DNA of 64,000 nucleotides from Mesorhizobium sp. ES1-4 (GCF_020164745.1 NZ_JAIUGV010000008.1:292311-356310); one strand, 5' to 3'; positions 23,707-33,347 are shown, numbered from the stretch's first letter. Notes: a model not told the origin generated them from the letters alone. Numbers and translations are program-made.

Positions 23707-24104
23707 AACCACATATCGCGTACGCAACGGCCATCGCGTGGCAGATCGTCGAAAGAGTCGAGGCCATCGAAATGGTCGATCGGCAAGTCGGCGACGGCCT
23801 CCGGCGGCGCCAGCCTGACGTTGACGGCGATGCGTGTTCGGCCAGAATCGCTGGCGTGCAAGCCGCGCCAGGCCAGGACGCACGCGCAGGTCGGACAGAA
23901 CAGGATCTCGAGCGACGGCCTGTCTTTTCCGGCGCGCGTATAGCTGGCCGTCGGCCCCGAGACGCGAATGCGCTCATTGTCATAATCATAGGCCCAGAGC
24001 GTCCCATAGCGGCGGCAAAGCGTGCAGTTGCAGGCGGTCACCGGGCCGGGATCGCCTTCCAGCGTCCAGTGGGTTGCGCCACAGTGGCAGGTTCCCGTCA
24101 GCAT
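23703..24104 (-). CDS. GFA (glutathione-dependent formaldehyde-activating-like) family protein
   Basis: A 133-residue zinc protein of the GFA/DUF636 family. The zinc cysteines are visible: MLTGTCHCGATHW at the start, ACNCTLCRRYGTLWAYD, and LFCPTCACVLAWRG. The family name derives from a formaldehyde-linked enzyme, but most members have no known reaction. ATG 24104 is preferred because GGGGAG precedes it; the frame is open 49 codons further without homology. Confidence 0.88.
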   Translation of the reverse strand: MLTGTCHCGATHWTLEGDPGPVTACNCTLCRRYGTLWAYDYDNERIRVSGPTASYTRAGKDRPSLEILFCPTCACVLAWRGLHASDSGRTRIAVNVRLAPPEAVADLPIDHFDGLDSFDDLPRDGRCVRDMWF

Positions 24105-24295
24105 TCGTTCTCCCCGGGGTTCTAGCGATGGGGGGCTCTTCTCGACGATCATTTTGCCGGACCCGATAGCATGCGCGCAAGTCGCCGCGTGACCGGGTCC
24201 ATCAGCCTTCACACGACTTCTCCGCGTTTCATCCGATGCGCTTGGTTTCATCCAATGCGCTTGCCTTCGCGGCCGGCTTTCGCCAGAGAGGGTCG

Positions 24296-25060
24296 ATGAA
24301 TTCGCCTCTGCCAGCCAGCTCTCGCCAGCGACTCGACGACTTGCTCGTCCAGCGCGGGCTGTTTGCCAGCCGCTCGCGAGCCCGCGACGCGGTCGAGCGC
24401 GGCACGGTGACGGTTGACGGCGCCATTGCCCGCAAGCCTGGCCAGAACGTTTCGCCGCGATGCCTTGTCGCCATCGGCGATCCGGCGCAAGGCTATGTTT
24501 CGCGCGCGGCGCTGAAACTGATCGGCGGACTGGACCATTTTGGCCTCGACCCCGCCGGCCGCGAAGCCCTCGACATCGGCGCCTCGACAGGCGGGTTCAC
24601 CCAGGTGCTGCTCGAACGCGGCGCATCGCATGTCACGGCAATCGATGTCGGGCATGGCCAGATGCACCCCGATATCGGCGGTGATCCGCGTGTAACCGTG
24701 ATCGAAGGCCTTAACGCACGCGATCTCACGGCCGCCGATCTTGCCGGCCGCGATCCGGATTTTATTGTTTCCGACGTCAGTTTCATCTCGCTGAAACTGG
24801 CGCTGCCGCCGGCGCTTGCCCTTGCCAAGCCCGGTGCCGACGCGATCTTTCTGGTCAAACCGCAATTCGAGGCCGGTCGCGAGGCGATCGGCAGGGGTGG
24901 GCTGTTGAAGGATCCCTTCGATGCCGCCCGTGTCGCGGGCCTGCTGCAGGATTGGCTGGATGCCATTCCCGGCTGGCGCGCGCTTGGCCTGCATCTGTCG
25001 CCGATCGAAGGTGGCGACGGCAATCGCGAATTCCTGCTCGGTGGGACTAAGGACCGATGA
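24296..25060 (+). CDS. tlyA: TlyA family rRNA 2'-O-methyltransferase
   Basis: A 254-residue protein with an N-terminal S4 RNA-binding domain (RLDDLLVQRGLFASRSRARD, about 8-65) and a FtsJ-like methyltransferase domain with the SAM motif DIGASTGGFTQVLLERGA and DFIVSDVSFISLKLALP. TlyA methylates cytidines of 16S and 23S rRNA in mycobacteria; the same role is inferred here. Start ATG 24296 has AGAGAGGG upstream. It shares ATGA with the next gene, so both are translated together as an RNA-modification pair. Confidence 0.92.
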   Translation: MNSPLPASSRQRLDDLLVQRGLFASRSRARDAVERGTVTVDGAIARKPGQNVSPRCLVAIGDPAQGYVSRAALKLIGGLDHFGLDPAGREALDIGASTGGFTQVLLERGASHVTAIDVGHGQMHPDIGGDPRVTVIEGLNARDLTAADLAGRDPDFIVSDVSFISLKLALPPALALAKPGADAIFLVKPQFEAGREAIGRGGLLKDPFDAARVAGLLQDWLDAIPGWRALGLHLSPIEGGDGNREFLLGGTKDR

Positions 25061-26298
25061 GCGCACGCTTCACCATCAGGAAACTGGGCGCACAGGGCGA
25101 CGGCATCGCCGAAACCGAAAGCGGCGACCTGTTCATTCCCTTCTCGCTGCCGGGCGAGACCGTCACCGCCGTTCGCGAACGGGATCGCGCCACGCTGATG
25201 GCGGTGCTGGACGCCTCGCCGCTGCGCATCGAACCCGCCTGCCGCCATTTCACCGAATGCGGCGGTTGCGCGCTCCAGCATTTCGAGGCCGAAGCCTATC
25301 GCCAGTGGAAACGCGACAAGGTGGTGCACGCGCTGAAGGGCAAGGGCATCGACTGCGATATCGGTGAACTGGTCGCCTGCGCGCCGCACACGCGCCGCCG
25401 TGTCGTGCTTGCCGCCCGGCGCACCGATACGGGCATGCTGCTGGGCTTCAACCGGCATCTGTCGCCGGAAATCATTTCCATATCCGAATGCCCGATCTCG
25501 GTGCCCGAAATCGTCGCCGCGCTCGGCCCGTTGAAGTCGCTGGCCGAGTTGATATGTGCCACCACCAAATCATTCCGGATGGCGGTCACCGTGACTGCTT
25601 CGGGCCTCGATGTCGCCGCGCACGACTCCGGCAAGCTCGGCGAACACCAGCGCCGTATCGCCTCCAATTTCGTCATTGCGCACGGCTTTGCCAGACTGTC
25701 CATCGACGACGAGATCGTCATCGAGCCGAGGAAGCCCATCGTCATGTTCGGCAGCGTCGCCGTCGCCGTGCCACCCGGCGCCTTCCTGCAGGCGACCGAG
25801 GCAGCCGAACGGGCCATGGCCGAGATCGTCGGCGGACATCTGAAGCGAGCCAGGAAGATCGCGGATCTCTTCGCCGGTTGCGGCAGCTTTGCCTTGCGGC
25901 TGGCCGCGAAGTCGGAAGTCCATGCGGTCGAAGGCGATGCGGCCGCGCTTTCGGCGCTCGACCGGGGCTCCCGCTTCGCGACCGGGCTCAAGCGCGTGAC
26001 GGGCGAGCGTCGCGACCTGTTTCGGCGGCCACTGACTTTCAAGGAATTGAACGCCTTCGACGGCCTCGTGTTCGACCCACCAAGGGCCGGTGCGGAAGAC
26101 CAGTCGAAGCAGATCGCCCGCTCGGATGTTCCCTTCGTTGCCGCGGTGTCATGCAACCCGGTGACGCTGGCTCGAGACCTGCGCGTCCTCATCGACGGCG
26201 GCTACACTTTGAAGAGCGTGACGCCGATCGACCAGTTCCTGTGGTCGCCACATGTCGAAGCGGTCGCCTTGCTGGAAAAGCCCAGGAAGAGGCGCTGA
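25057..26298 (+). CDS. RlmD/TrmA-type RNA (uracil-5-)-methyltransferase
   Basis: A 413-residue class I methyltransferase. An iron-sulfur cluster motif, CRHFTECGGCALQHF (C-x5-C-x2-C), lies near residue 65; the SAM motif is KIADLFAGCGSFALRLA; the catalytic cysteine sits in AVSCNPVTLARDLRV. The family methylates U1939, U747 or tRNA U54; which one cannot be told. It overlaps tlyA by ATGA, which points to a shared role in rRNA modification. It converges with the BTLCP gene after 29 bp. Confidence 0.93.
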   Translation: MSARFTIRKLGAQGDGIAETESGDLFIPFSLPGETVTAVRERDRATLMAVLDASPLRIEPACRHFTECGGCALQHFEAEAYRQWKRDKVVHALKGKGIDCDIGELVACAPHTRRRVVLAARRTDTGMLLGFNRHLSPEIISISECPISVPEIVAALGPLKSLAELICATTKSFRMAVTVTASGLDVAAHDSGKLGEHQRRIASNFVIAHGFARLSIDDEIVIEPRKPIVMFGSVAVAVPPGAFLQATEAAERAMAEIVGGHLKRARKIADLFAGCGSFALRLAAKSEVHAVEGDAAALSALDRGSRFATGLKRVTGERRDLFRRPLTFKELNAFDGLVFDPPRAGAEDQSKQIARSDVPFVAAVSCNPVTLARDLRVLIDGGYTLKSVTPIDQFLWSPHVEAVALLEKPRKRR

Positions 26299-26327
26299 GC
26301 GCCTGGACTGCTACGGTCCCGACAGGC

Positions 26328-27011
26328 TCAGTCTACGAGCTTTGCGACATTCGTGAGGGTTTTCGGCGTGCCACCGCGCTGGTTGACCGACAGCCAGATA
26401 TTCGGATTCTGCTGTGACTGACGTTTCAGAAAATAGTAGCCTGTTGCGTTCCAGGGCCTGATTTCGTCGACCATATTGTCGAGGATGAGATCGCCTTTGT
26501 CGGTTTTCACCGTCAGGACGGTGTGGCCTTCGTTGTTGAGGTCGCGCACGACCGTCATCAACAGCGCCTGCCGGGGAAATCCAGCCTCCTGAAGCAGCTT
26601 GCGCTTGTAGAGCGCGTAGATCTTGCAGTCGCCCTTGCCGTCAACCGGATAATCCCAATGGTCCATCATCGTGCCCCAGTGATCGAAATTGCTGACCGGC
26701 TGGATGGCGCTGTTCGCCTTCTGATTTATCCGCTTGAGGATGCGCAGGTTCCGCGCTGTCAGCTTGACGTTCGCGGCCGGCAGGGTGGGAACCCTGCACT
26801 CCCTTGGTCGGCGATGACAGAAATCGACCCAACCGTAGGGGACGCTGGTGCGTCCGCCCACGGCGGCGGAGCGTAACCCATCGGTGGAAGATTGGCTCGA
26901 TCGCGACTTGAACAATGTCGACTGTGCCGACGCCGGACTGGCTGGTAGCAATGTCGCACCAGTCAACGAAACAAAGCCAAGCAGGAGAACCAGGACGGGG
27001 GAGTGCCGCAT
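26328..27011 (-). CDS. Bacterial transglutaminase-like cysteine protease (BTLCP)
   Basis: A 227-residue exported protein with a signal peptide (VLVLLLGFVSLTGATLLPAS, cleavage near SAQ). It has the Cys-His-Asp triad of the BTLCP (peptidase C93) family: KGDCKIYALYKR, then EGHTVLTVKT, then DLILDNMVDEI. Related periplasmic proteases such as LapG cut large adhesins, but BTLCPs of Rhizobiales are not all LapG. A large repeat adhesin lies 34 kb away; a link is only speculation. ATG 27011 is used; GTG 27026 is open. A perfect CtrA-like box lies about 73 bp upstream. Confidence 0.85.
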   Translation of the reverse strand: MRHSPVLVLLLGFVSLTGATLLPASPASAQSTLFKSRSSQSSTDGLRSAAVGGRTSVPYGWVDFCHRRPRECRVPTLPAANVKLTARNLRILKRINQKANSAIQPVSNFDHWGTMMDHWDYPVDGKGDCKIYALYKRKLLQEAGFPRQALLMTVVRDLNNEGHTVLTVKTDKGDLILDNMVDEIRPWNATGYYFLKRQSQQNPNIWLSVNQRGGTPKTLTNVAKLVD

Positions 27012-27083
27012 TGCCAAAACCACCACCGCAACGAGGAACTGGCGCTGCGTTCGTGCGCAAAGGCAGCCCAGGCAGTCAAAGAC

Positions 27084-27098
27084 TTAATAATTTCTTAA
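27084..27098. promoter_or_regulatory. CtrA-like box upstream of the BTLCP gene
   Basis: TTAA (27084-27087), seven bases, TTAA (27095-27098): an exact TTAA-N7-TTAA match, the consensus of the alphaproteobacterial cell-cycle regulator CtrA. It is in a 221-bp AT-containing gap between tldD and the BTLCP gene, 73 bp before the latter's start, which is the right place for promoter control. Binding itself is inferred. Confidence 0.55.
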
Positions 27099-27232
27099 TG
27101 TGGATTGTGTCCACTTCAAGGTGCCGGCCGCCGAAATGCCCGCACCCGGCAGGATGGCGACTGGCATGGTGGAGGGCGCCCGCATCCGGAAAGATCGCTT
27201 GGCGGGTAACGATACCGCAACGGCACCGAGCC

Positions 27233-28645
27233 TCAAACCCTGGTGCCGCCGACCGTCATCTGGTTCATCCTCAGATGCGGCTGTCCGACGCCGACGGGCA
27301 CGCCCTGGCCGGCCTTGCCGCACATGCCGATGCCATTGTCGAGCTTCATGTCGTTGCCGACCATCGTGACGCGGTGCATGGCATCGGGCCCGTTGCCGAT
27401 CAGCATGGCGCCCTTGATCGGCTGCGTCACCTTGCCGTTCTCTATCATGTAGGCCTCGGTGCAGCCGAACACGAATTTGCCCGACGTGATGTCGACCTGT
27501 CCGCCGCCGAAGGAGACGGCATAGATGCCGTTCTTCACCGAGGCGATGATCTCATCCGGCTCCATGTCGCCCGAGGTCATGTAGGTGTTGGTCATGCGCG
27601 GCATCGGCTGATGCGCATAGCCTTCGCGCCGGCCATTGCCGGTGGCCTTCATGCCCATCAGCCGCGCGTTCTGCCGATCCTGCATGTAGCCGACCAGTTT
27701 GCCGTCCTCGATCAGCACGTTGCGGGCCGAAGGCGTGCCTTCATCGTCGACGGTGAGCGAGCCGCGCCGCTCGGGGATGGTGCCGTCGTCAACGACCGTA
27801 ACGCCCTTGGCGGCTACCTGCTGCCCCATCAGGCCGGCGAAGGCCGATGTCTTCTTGCGGTTGAAGTCGCCTTCCAGCCCGTGCCCGACGGCTTCATGCA
27901 GCATGACGCCGGGCCAGCCGCTGGACAGCACGATGTCGAACGTGCCGGCCGGGGCCGGGATCGCCTCCAGATTGACGAGCGCTTGCCGGAGCGCCTCTCT
28001 GGCGGCGTGCTTCCAGCTATCCTCGACCAGGAAGTCGCCGAACGCCTTGCGCCCGCCCATGCCGTAGGAGCCGCTCTCCTGGCGCTCACCATCGCCGACG
28101 ACGACCGAGACGTTGACTCGGACCATCGGCCTGATATCGCGCACCACCTGGCCATCGGCACGAACGATCTCGACATGCTGCCAGGATGCGGCGATCGAGG
28201 CCGTCACCTGGCGCACGCGTGGGTCCTCGGCGCGCAGCCAGGCGTCGATTTCCTGAAGCAGCCTCCCCTTGGCCTCGAAGGAAGGCGAGGGGATCGGATT
28301 CTCGTCGCCGTAGAGGTGGCGATTGGTGCGGGCGGGGGCCGCGGCGAGCGTGCCGGAATAGCCGCCCTTGACGGTCGACACGGCATTGGCCGCGCGCAGC
28401 AGCGACGCCTCGGACAGGTCGCTGGAATGAGCATAGCCGCTGGCTTCGCCGGCAACCGCGCGCAGGCCAAAGCCCTGGTCGGTGCTGAAGCTGGCGGTCT
28501 TGAGCCGGCCGTTGTCGAACATCAGCGCTTCGCTCTCGCTGTATTCGAGAAACAGTTCGCCGTCGTCGGCGCCCTTGATGGTGTCGGCGACGATCTGCTT
28601 GATGCGGTCGTCTGAAATGTCGAATTGGCCGATCAGGCTGTTCAT
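27233..28645 (-). CDS. tldD: TldD metalloprotease subunit
   Basis: A 470-residue metalloprotease that, with TldE/PmbA, trims peptides such as microcin precursors and antitoxins. The zinc motif MLHEAVGHGLEGDFNRK (HExxxH) sits in the middle, and the C-terminal half has the conserved GQVDITSGKFVFGCTEAYMI. Partner TldE is not in the window. The ATG at 28645 follows a modest ribosome site. An IalB-type gene lies upstream on the same strand with 170 bp between. Confidence 0.96.
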   Translation of the reverse strand: MNSLIGQFDISDDRIKQIVADTIKGADDGELFLEYSESEALMFDNGRLKTASFSTDQGFGLRAVAGEASGYAHSSDLSEASLLRAANAVSTVKGGYSGTLAAAPARTNRHLYGDENPIPSPSFEAKGRLLQEIDAWLRAEDPRVRQVTASIAASWQHVEIVRADGQVVRDIRPMVRVNVSVVVGDGERQESGSYGMGGRKAFGDFLVEDSWKHAAREALRQALVNLEAIPAPAGTFDIVLSSGWPGVMLHEAVGHGLEGDFNRKKTSAFAGLMGQQVAAKGVTVVDDGTIPERRGSLTVDDEGTPSARNVLIEDGKLVGYMQDRQNARLMGMKATGNGRREGYAHQPMPRMTNTYMTSGDMEPDEIIASVKNGIYAVSFGGGQVDITSGKFVFGCTEAYMIENGKVTQPIKGAMLIGNGPDAMHRVTMVGNDMKLDNGIGMCGKAGQGVPVGVGQPHLRMNQMTVGGTRV

Positions 28646-28815
28646 GGCGCGTCCGTCCGTGGGATGATTGCTTTACCCCGATGTAGGCGTGAAGCCCCGT
28701 CCAGACAATCGGCAATGAAGACGACGCCGGCGAATGACGCTGTCCGCTTGACGTGGGGCATGCTTCTGGGGTCGGCAAAAGCCGCGTCCAGGTTTGGCTC
28801 CGCGCGAAGCCCTGA

Positions 28816-29376
28816 TCAGGGCAGGGCGGCGAAACCTTCGGCGAAACCCTTGAGGTCGACAGGGATGCCGATGCCTTCCTCAGGCGTCTGGAAGACGATG
28901 AAGGTCGCCGACGTGCCGGTCTTCAGCGTGTCGAGCAGCGGCTTTTCGAGAATGACCTCGGCATAACACCCGTCCTGGAAGCAGCGCACGAAATAGGCGC
29001 GGCCGATGTCCTTGCCGTCGACGTTGAGGCCGAGGCCGTTCGGCAACAGCACGCCGAGCGGCGCCAGCACGCGCAGGATCTCGGCCTTGTTGTCCGCGGT
29101 GCGCAGCACGACGACAGAAAGCCCCATCTCCGGCCGGTCCTCGGCGACGACGTTCTGCATCATCACGCATTGTTCCGAGGTGGCGCCGGCCGGCGTGTCG
29201 CAGATGATCGACCAGGCGCCATGCGTCGAGCGCACCGTGCCGCTCGGCTGGGCGGCATCGGCCTGACCGGCGACGAACAGGCCGACAGCGGACAGGACGG
29301 CGAGAAACACGGCGTTCGCCATGGGCCTCGAAAGTCCCGATCGCTTATGCCTCAGTCTCGAAAGCCAAGAGTTCAT
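28816..29376 (-). CDS. Invasion-associated locus B (IalB) family protein
   Basis: A 186-residue exported protein. The N-terminus has an arginine-rich start then a hydrophobic segment (FLAVLSAVGLFVAGQADA) with likely cleavage after ADA. The mature part carries the IalB core: HGAWSIICDTPAGATSEQCV, and YFVRCFQDGCYAEVIL with conserved cysteines. IalB is linked to host-cell entry in Bartonella; in rhizobia the role is unknown. ATG 29376 has GGAG at the right distance. Confidence 0.88.
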   Translation of the reverse strand: MNSWLSRLRHKRSGLSRPMANAVFLAVLSAVGLFVAGQADAAQPSGTVRSTHGAWSIICDTPAGATSEQCVMMQNVVAEDRPEMGLSVVVLRTADNKAEILRVLAPLGVLLPNGLGLNVDGKDIGRAYFVRCFQDGCYAEVILEKPLLDTLKTGTSATFIVFQTPEEGIGIPVDLKGFAEGFAALP

Positions 29377-29397
29377 GACGGCTCCATTGCGAATCAC

Positions 29398-29752
29398 GGC
29401 ACTTTAAGCCGCGCCAATACCAAGTAAAGGACGAGACCGCGGCCGGACTGTCCCGAAAGAGGCAATACAGCGCTTCTCCCTGCCAAATTCGCCTGAATTA
29501 CGACGCCTTGCCCGCATCGCCGGCATAGCGCGGACAGCCAGCATAACATACCCGATTCGCCACTGTGGCTATTGCCGCGGAAGAGCCATGCCGGCTTGCG
29601 CGCAAAAATGCCGCACGGTTTCGGCCGCTCCTTTCTTGCGGAGGGAAAAGGAGTATGGTTTGAACCAGCTTGAGACTGTCGGGATTCCCGTTCCGGCATT
29701 GTTCGTTATTCTCGCTGGCACGGCCGCGAGGAACTGGGAGACGAAGAGGGCG
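29398..29752. other. Divergent intergenic region before the cytochrome oxidase operon
   Basis: This 355-bp gap separates the IalB gene from the divergent ctaC. I find no convincing gene, RNA or terminator in it. It must hold the promoters of both. The stretch 29500-29620 contains short AT-containing patches but no clear -35/-10 pair. A frame open to 29588 upstream of ctaC lacks a signal-like start and reads as leader. Confidence 0.5.
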
Positions 29753-30637
29753 ATGAGAAATTTCCTAGCAAACGCCAGGTTTCTAGCAAGTGCTGGGGCC
29801 GCCACCGCGTTTTTGGCCGGCACATCCGCCCATGCCGATCAGCCAGTGGCGTGGGAGACCACCTTCCAGGCGCCGGCGACCGATATGATGCGGCAGATCG
29901 AATGGTTCGGAAATTACACGATGTGGTTCATCGTTCCGATCACCGTCCTGGTGCTCCTTCTCCTCGCCTACTGCATCGTGAGGTTCCGCGCGAGCGCAAA
30001 TCCGGTTCCTTCCAAGACCAGCCACAACACGCTGATCGAGGTGGTCTGGACCGTCGGCCCGGTCGTCGTTCTGCTCTGTCTTGCCATCCCGTCATTCCAA
30101 CTCCTGACCGCGCAATACACGCCGCCGGAAGAGGCCAAGCTGACAGTCAAGGCGACCGGCAACCAGTGGAACTGGGACTACGAATACCAGACCGACAACA
30201 CGCTCGCCTTCAACTCCGCCATCCTCCAGGATAGCGATCGCGCCAAGGCCGGCAAGGAAGACCGCAAGGTCTATCCGCGACTGCTTGCCGTCGACAATGA
30301 GCTGGTGGTGCCGGTCAACACCATGACCCGCGTGCTGGTCACCGCGACCGACGTGATCCATTCCTTTGCAATGCCGTCCTTCGGCATCAAGATCGACGCC
30401 ATTCCGGGACGCACCAATGAAACCTGGTTCAAGGCGGAGAAGGAGGGCCTGTATTATGGTCAATGCTCGCAGCTCTGCGGCAAGGACCACGCCTTCATGC
30501 CGATCGCCATCCGTGTCGTCTCGGACGCGCAGTTCAAGACCTGGCTGGCGGCGGCCAAGACCGATCTGCCGGGCGCCAACAAGACGCTCATGGCCGAGGT
30601 CGACGGCCATAACAAGGTAGCGGCCGCCGGCAATTGA
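29753..30637 (+). CDS. ctaC: Cytochrome c oxidase subunit II
   Basis: 294 residues. A signal-peptide-like N-terminus (cleaved near ADQPV) is followed by two transmembrane helices (IVPITVLVLLLLAYCIV, VVVLLCLAIPSFQLLTA) and a periplasmic cupredoxin domain with the binuclear CuA site YYGQCSQLCGKDHAFMPI. It takes electrons from cytochrome c and passes them to subunit I. ATG 29753 has GAAGAGGG upstream. First gene of the aa3 oxidase operon; subunit I follows after 38 bp. Confidence 0.97.
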   Translation: MRNFLANARFLASAGAATAFLAGTSAHADQPVAWETTFQAPATDMMRQIEWFGNYTMWFIVPITVLVLLLLAYCIVRFRASANPVPSKTSHNTLIEVVWTVGPVVVLLCLAIPSFQLLTAQYTPPEEAKLTVKATGNQWNWDYEYQTDNTLAFNSAILQDSDRAKAGKEDRKVYPRLLAVDNELVVPVNTMTRVLVTATDVIHSFAMPSFGIKIDAIPGRTNETWFKAEKEGLYYGQCSQLCGKDHAFMPIAIRVVSDAQFKTWLAAAKTDLPGANKTLMAEVDGHNKVAAAGN

Positions 30638-30675
30638 TGCCGCCGGTCAGTAAGATTTAGGGAACGGAGCGGAAC

Positions 30676-32328
30676 ATGGCAGACGCTGCAGCTCACGACG
30701 GGCACGACCACAAGCCTTATCACGGTTGGGTGCGCTGGGTTTATTCGACCAACCACAAGGACATCGGTACGCTCTACCTGATCTTCGCGATCATGGCGGG
30801 TATCATTGGCGGCGCGCTGTCGGTGGCCATCCGCATGGAACTGCAGGAGCCTGGTATCCAGATCTTCAGCGGTCTGGCGCAGATGGTCTACGGCATGAAC
30901 GGTGATGCGGCGATCGACGGCGGCAAGAGCATGTACAACGCCTTCGCCACCGCGCACGCCCTGATCATGATCTTCTTCATGGTCATGCCGGCGTTGATCG
31001 GCGGTTTTGCCAACTGGATGGTGCCGATCATGATCGGTGCTCCGGACATGGCGTTCCCGCGCATGAACAACATCTCGTTCTGGCTGCTGCCGCCGGCCTT
31101 CATCCTGCTGCTCACCTCGATGTTCGTGCCAAGCGCATCAGGTGCTTACGGTGTCGGTGGTGGCTGGACGCTCTATCCGCCGCTGTCGACCTCGGGTCAG
31201 CCCGGTCCCGCCATGGATCTGGCCATCCTGTCGATCCACATCGCCGGCGCGTCCTCGATCCTGGGTGCCATCAACTTCATCACCACGATCTTCAACATGC
31301 GCGCGCCTGGCATGACGCTGCACAAGATGCCGCTGTTTGCCTGGTCGGTGCTGGTCACCGCATTCCTTCTGCTGCTGTCCTTGCCGGTTCTGGCCGGCGG
31401 CATCACCATGCTGCTCACCGATCGCAATTTCGGCACCACCTTCTTCGTTCCCGAGGGCGGCGGCGATCCGCTGCTGTTCCAGCACCTGTTCTGGTTCTTC
31501 GGCCATCCGGAAGTGTACATCCTGATCCTGCCGGGCTTCGGCATCATCAGCCATATCGTCTCGACCTTCTCGAGGAAGCCGGTCTTCGGTTATCTCGGCA
31601 TGGCTTATGCCATGGTCGCGATCGGCGCCGTCGGCTTCATCGTCTGGGCGCACCACATGTACACGACCGGCCTGTCGCTCGACACGCAGCGCTATTTCGT
31701 TTTCGCCACCATGGTCATCGCGGTGCCGACGGGCGTGAAGATCTTTTCCTGGATCGCGACGATGTGGGGCGGGTCGATCTCGTTCAAGACGCCGATGCTG
31801 TGGGCGCTGGGCTTCATCTTCCTGTTCACCATCGGCGGTGTCACGGGCGTCCAGCTGGCCAATGCCGGCCTCGACCGTTCTCTGCATGACACCTATTTCG
31901 TCATCGCCCACTTCCACTACGTGCTGTCGCTGGGCGCGGTGTTCGCCATCTTCGCCGGCTGGTACTACTGGTTCCCGAAGATGACCGGCTACATGTATTC
32001 GCCTGTCATCGCCAACACCCACTTCTGGGTCACCTTCGTCGGCGTCAACCTGATCTTCTTCCCGCAGCATTTCCTCGGCCTCGCCGGCATGCCGCGCCGC
32101 ACCATCGACTATCCCGACGCGTTTGCGGGCTGGAACTATGTGTCGTCAATCGGTTCCTACATCTCGGCCGTCGGCGTCCTGATCTTCCTCTACTGCGTGT
32201 TCGAAGCGTTCCAGAAGAAGCGGGTGGCCGGTGCTAACCCATGGGGCGAGGGTGCAACGACTCTCGAATGGCAGCTTCCTTCGCCGCCGCCCTTCCACCA
32301 GTGGGAGCAACTGCCGAAGATCAAGTAA
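30676..32328 (+). CDS. ctaD: Cytochrome c oxidase subunit I
   Basis: 550 residues, twelve membrane helices. Haem and copper ligands are clear: ATAHALIMIFFMVMPALIGG (haem a His), WFFGHPEVYILILPGFGIIS (CuB His and Tyr), VWAHHMYTTG (two CuB His), and HDTYFVIAHFHYVLSLG (haem a3 and a His). This is the catalytic subunit of an aa3-type, proton-pumping oxidase (type A, with the HPEVY tyrosine). A GGAACGGAGC region gives the ribosome site. Confidence 0.98.
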   Translation: MADAAAHDGHDHKPYHGWVRWVYSTNHKDIGTLYLIFAIMAGIIGGALSVAIRMELQEPGIQIFSGLAQMVYGMNGDAAIDGGKSMYNAFATAHALIMIFFMVMPALIGGFANWMVPIMIGAPDMAFPRMNNISFWLLPPAFILLLTSMFVPSASGAYGVGGGWTLYPPLSTSGQPGPAMDLAILSIHIAGASSILGAINFITTIFNMRAPGMTLHKMPLFAWSVLVTAFLLLLSLPVLAGGITMLLTDRNFGTTFFVPEGGGDPLLFQHLFWFFGHPEVYILILPGFGIISHIVSTFSRKPVFGYLGMAYAMVAIGAVGFIVWAHHMYTTGLSLDTQRYFVFATMVIAVPTGVKIFSWIATMWGGSISFKTPMLWALGFIFLFTIGGVTGVQLANAGLDRSLHDTYFVIAHFHYVLSLGAVFAIFAGWYYWFPKMTGYMYSPVIANTHFWVTFVGVNLIFFPQHFLGLAGMPRRTIDYPDAFAGWNYVSSIGSYISAVGVLIFLYCVFEAFQKKRVAGANPWGEGATTLEWQLPSPPPFHQWEQLPKIK

Positions 32329-32402
32329 AGCGGCTCCCCCTCGAATGCGAAGCCGCCGGTCCGCCGGCGGTTTGGCCAACGGAAGAATGGACTTGAGTAC
32401 GC

Positions 32403-33347
32403 ATGGCCCTAGTCGACGAAACAGGCATTGACGAAGTGGGCTTCCGCATGTCGGAAGCGACGGCGGGCGATTTCTTCGCCCTGCTGAAGCCACGCGTCAT
32501 GTCGCTGGTGGTGTTCACCGCCTTTGTCGGGCTGGTTGCCGCACCGGTGACCATCAACCCGCTGCTGGCGGTGATCGCCATCCTGGCCATCGCGATTGGC
32601 GCCGGCGCCTCGGGCGCCCTCAACATGTGGTACGACGCCGACATCGACGCGGTGATGACCAGGACCGCCAGCCGCCCGGTCCCGTCCGGCCGTATCCAGC
32701 CGCACGAGGCGCTCAGCTTCGGCTTGGTGCTTTCGGTCCTGTCGGTGATGACACTCGGCGTTCTGGTCAACTGGCTGGCCGCCACGCTGCTGGCCTTCAC
32801 CATCTTCTTCTATGCCGTCGTGTACACGATGTGGCTGAAACGCTCGACGCCGCAGAACATCGTCATCGGCGGTGCCGCTGGCGCGATCCCGCCGGTTATC
32901 GGCTGGGCCGCGGTGACCGGGTCGGTCAGCCTCGAAAGCATCATCCTGTTCCTGATCATCTTTCTGTGGACGCCGCCGCATTTCTGGGCGCTCGCGCTGT
33001 TCAAGTCCGAAGACTATGGCCGGGCCGGCATCCCGATGATGCCGAATGTTGCCGGCCATGCATCGACCCGCCGTCAGATTTTCGCCTACGCACTGGTGCT
33101 GGCCCCGGTCGGCGTGCTGCCCTGGCTGCTCGGCTACACGACACCGATCTATGGCGTGGCCGCCCTGCTGCTGGGCGCGGGCTTTGTTTGGTATGCCTGG
33201 AAAGTGCTTGGCATGCCCGACAGCGATCGCGCGATGAAGCCGGCCAAGGCCTTGTTCGCTTATTCGCTGCTCTATCTCTTCGCCATTTTCGCCGTCTATC
33301 TCGCCGACAGCGTCATCGGGCGCATAATCACGGCTGGTGGAGCATGA
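32403..33347 (+). CDS. ctaB: Protoheme IX farnesyltransferase (heme O synthase)
   Basis: A 314-residue membrane prenyltransferase that adds the farnesyl tail of haem O, the precursor of haem A for the oxidase. The prenyl-diphosphate motif NMWYDADIDAVMTRTASRPV is intact, and about nine helices follow. It sits between subunit I and ctaG, as is usual in alphaproteobacteria. Its stop shares ATGA with the next small gene. Confidence 0.97.
   Translation: MALVDETGIDEVGFRMSEATAGDFFALLKPRVMSLVVFTAFVGLVAAPVTINPLLAVIAILAIAIGAGASGALNMWYDADIDAVMTRTASRPVPSGRIQPHEALSFGLVLSVLSVMTLGVLVNWLAATLLAFTIFFYAVVYTMWLKRSTPQNIVIGGAAGAIPPVIGWAAVTGSVSLESIILFLIIFLWTPPHFWALALFKSEDYGRAGIPMMPNVAGHASTRRQIFAYALVLAPVGVLPWLLGYTTPIYGVAALLLGAGFVWYAWKVLGMPDSDRAMKPAKALFAYSLLYLFAIFAVYLADSVIGRIITAGGA

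Noticed and set aside
26915..28615. 566-codon plus-strand frame opposite tldD
   Set aside because: His/Asp/Arg-rich antisense text with no family signature; tldD on the other strand has its zinc motif and full length.
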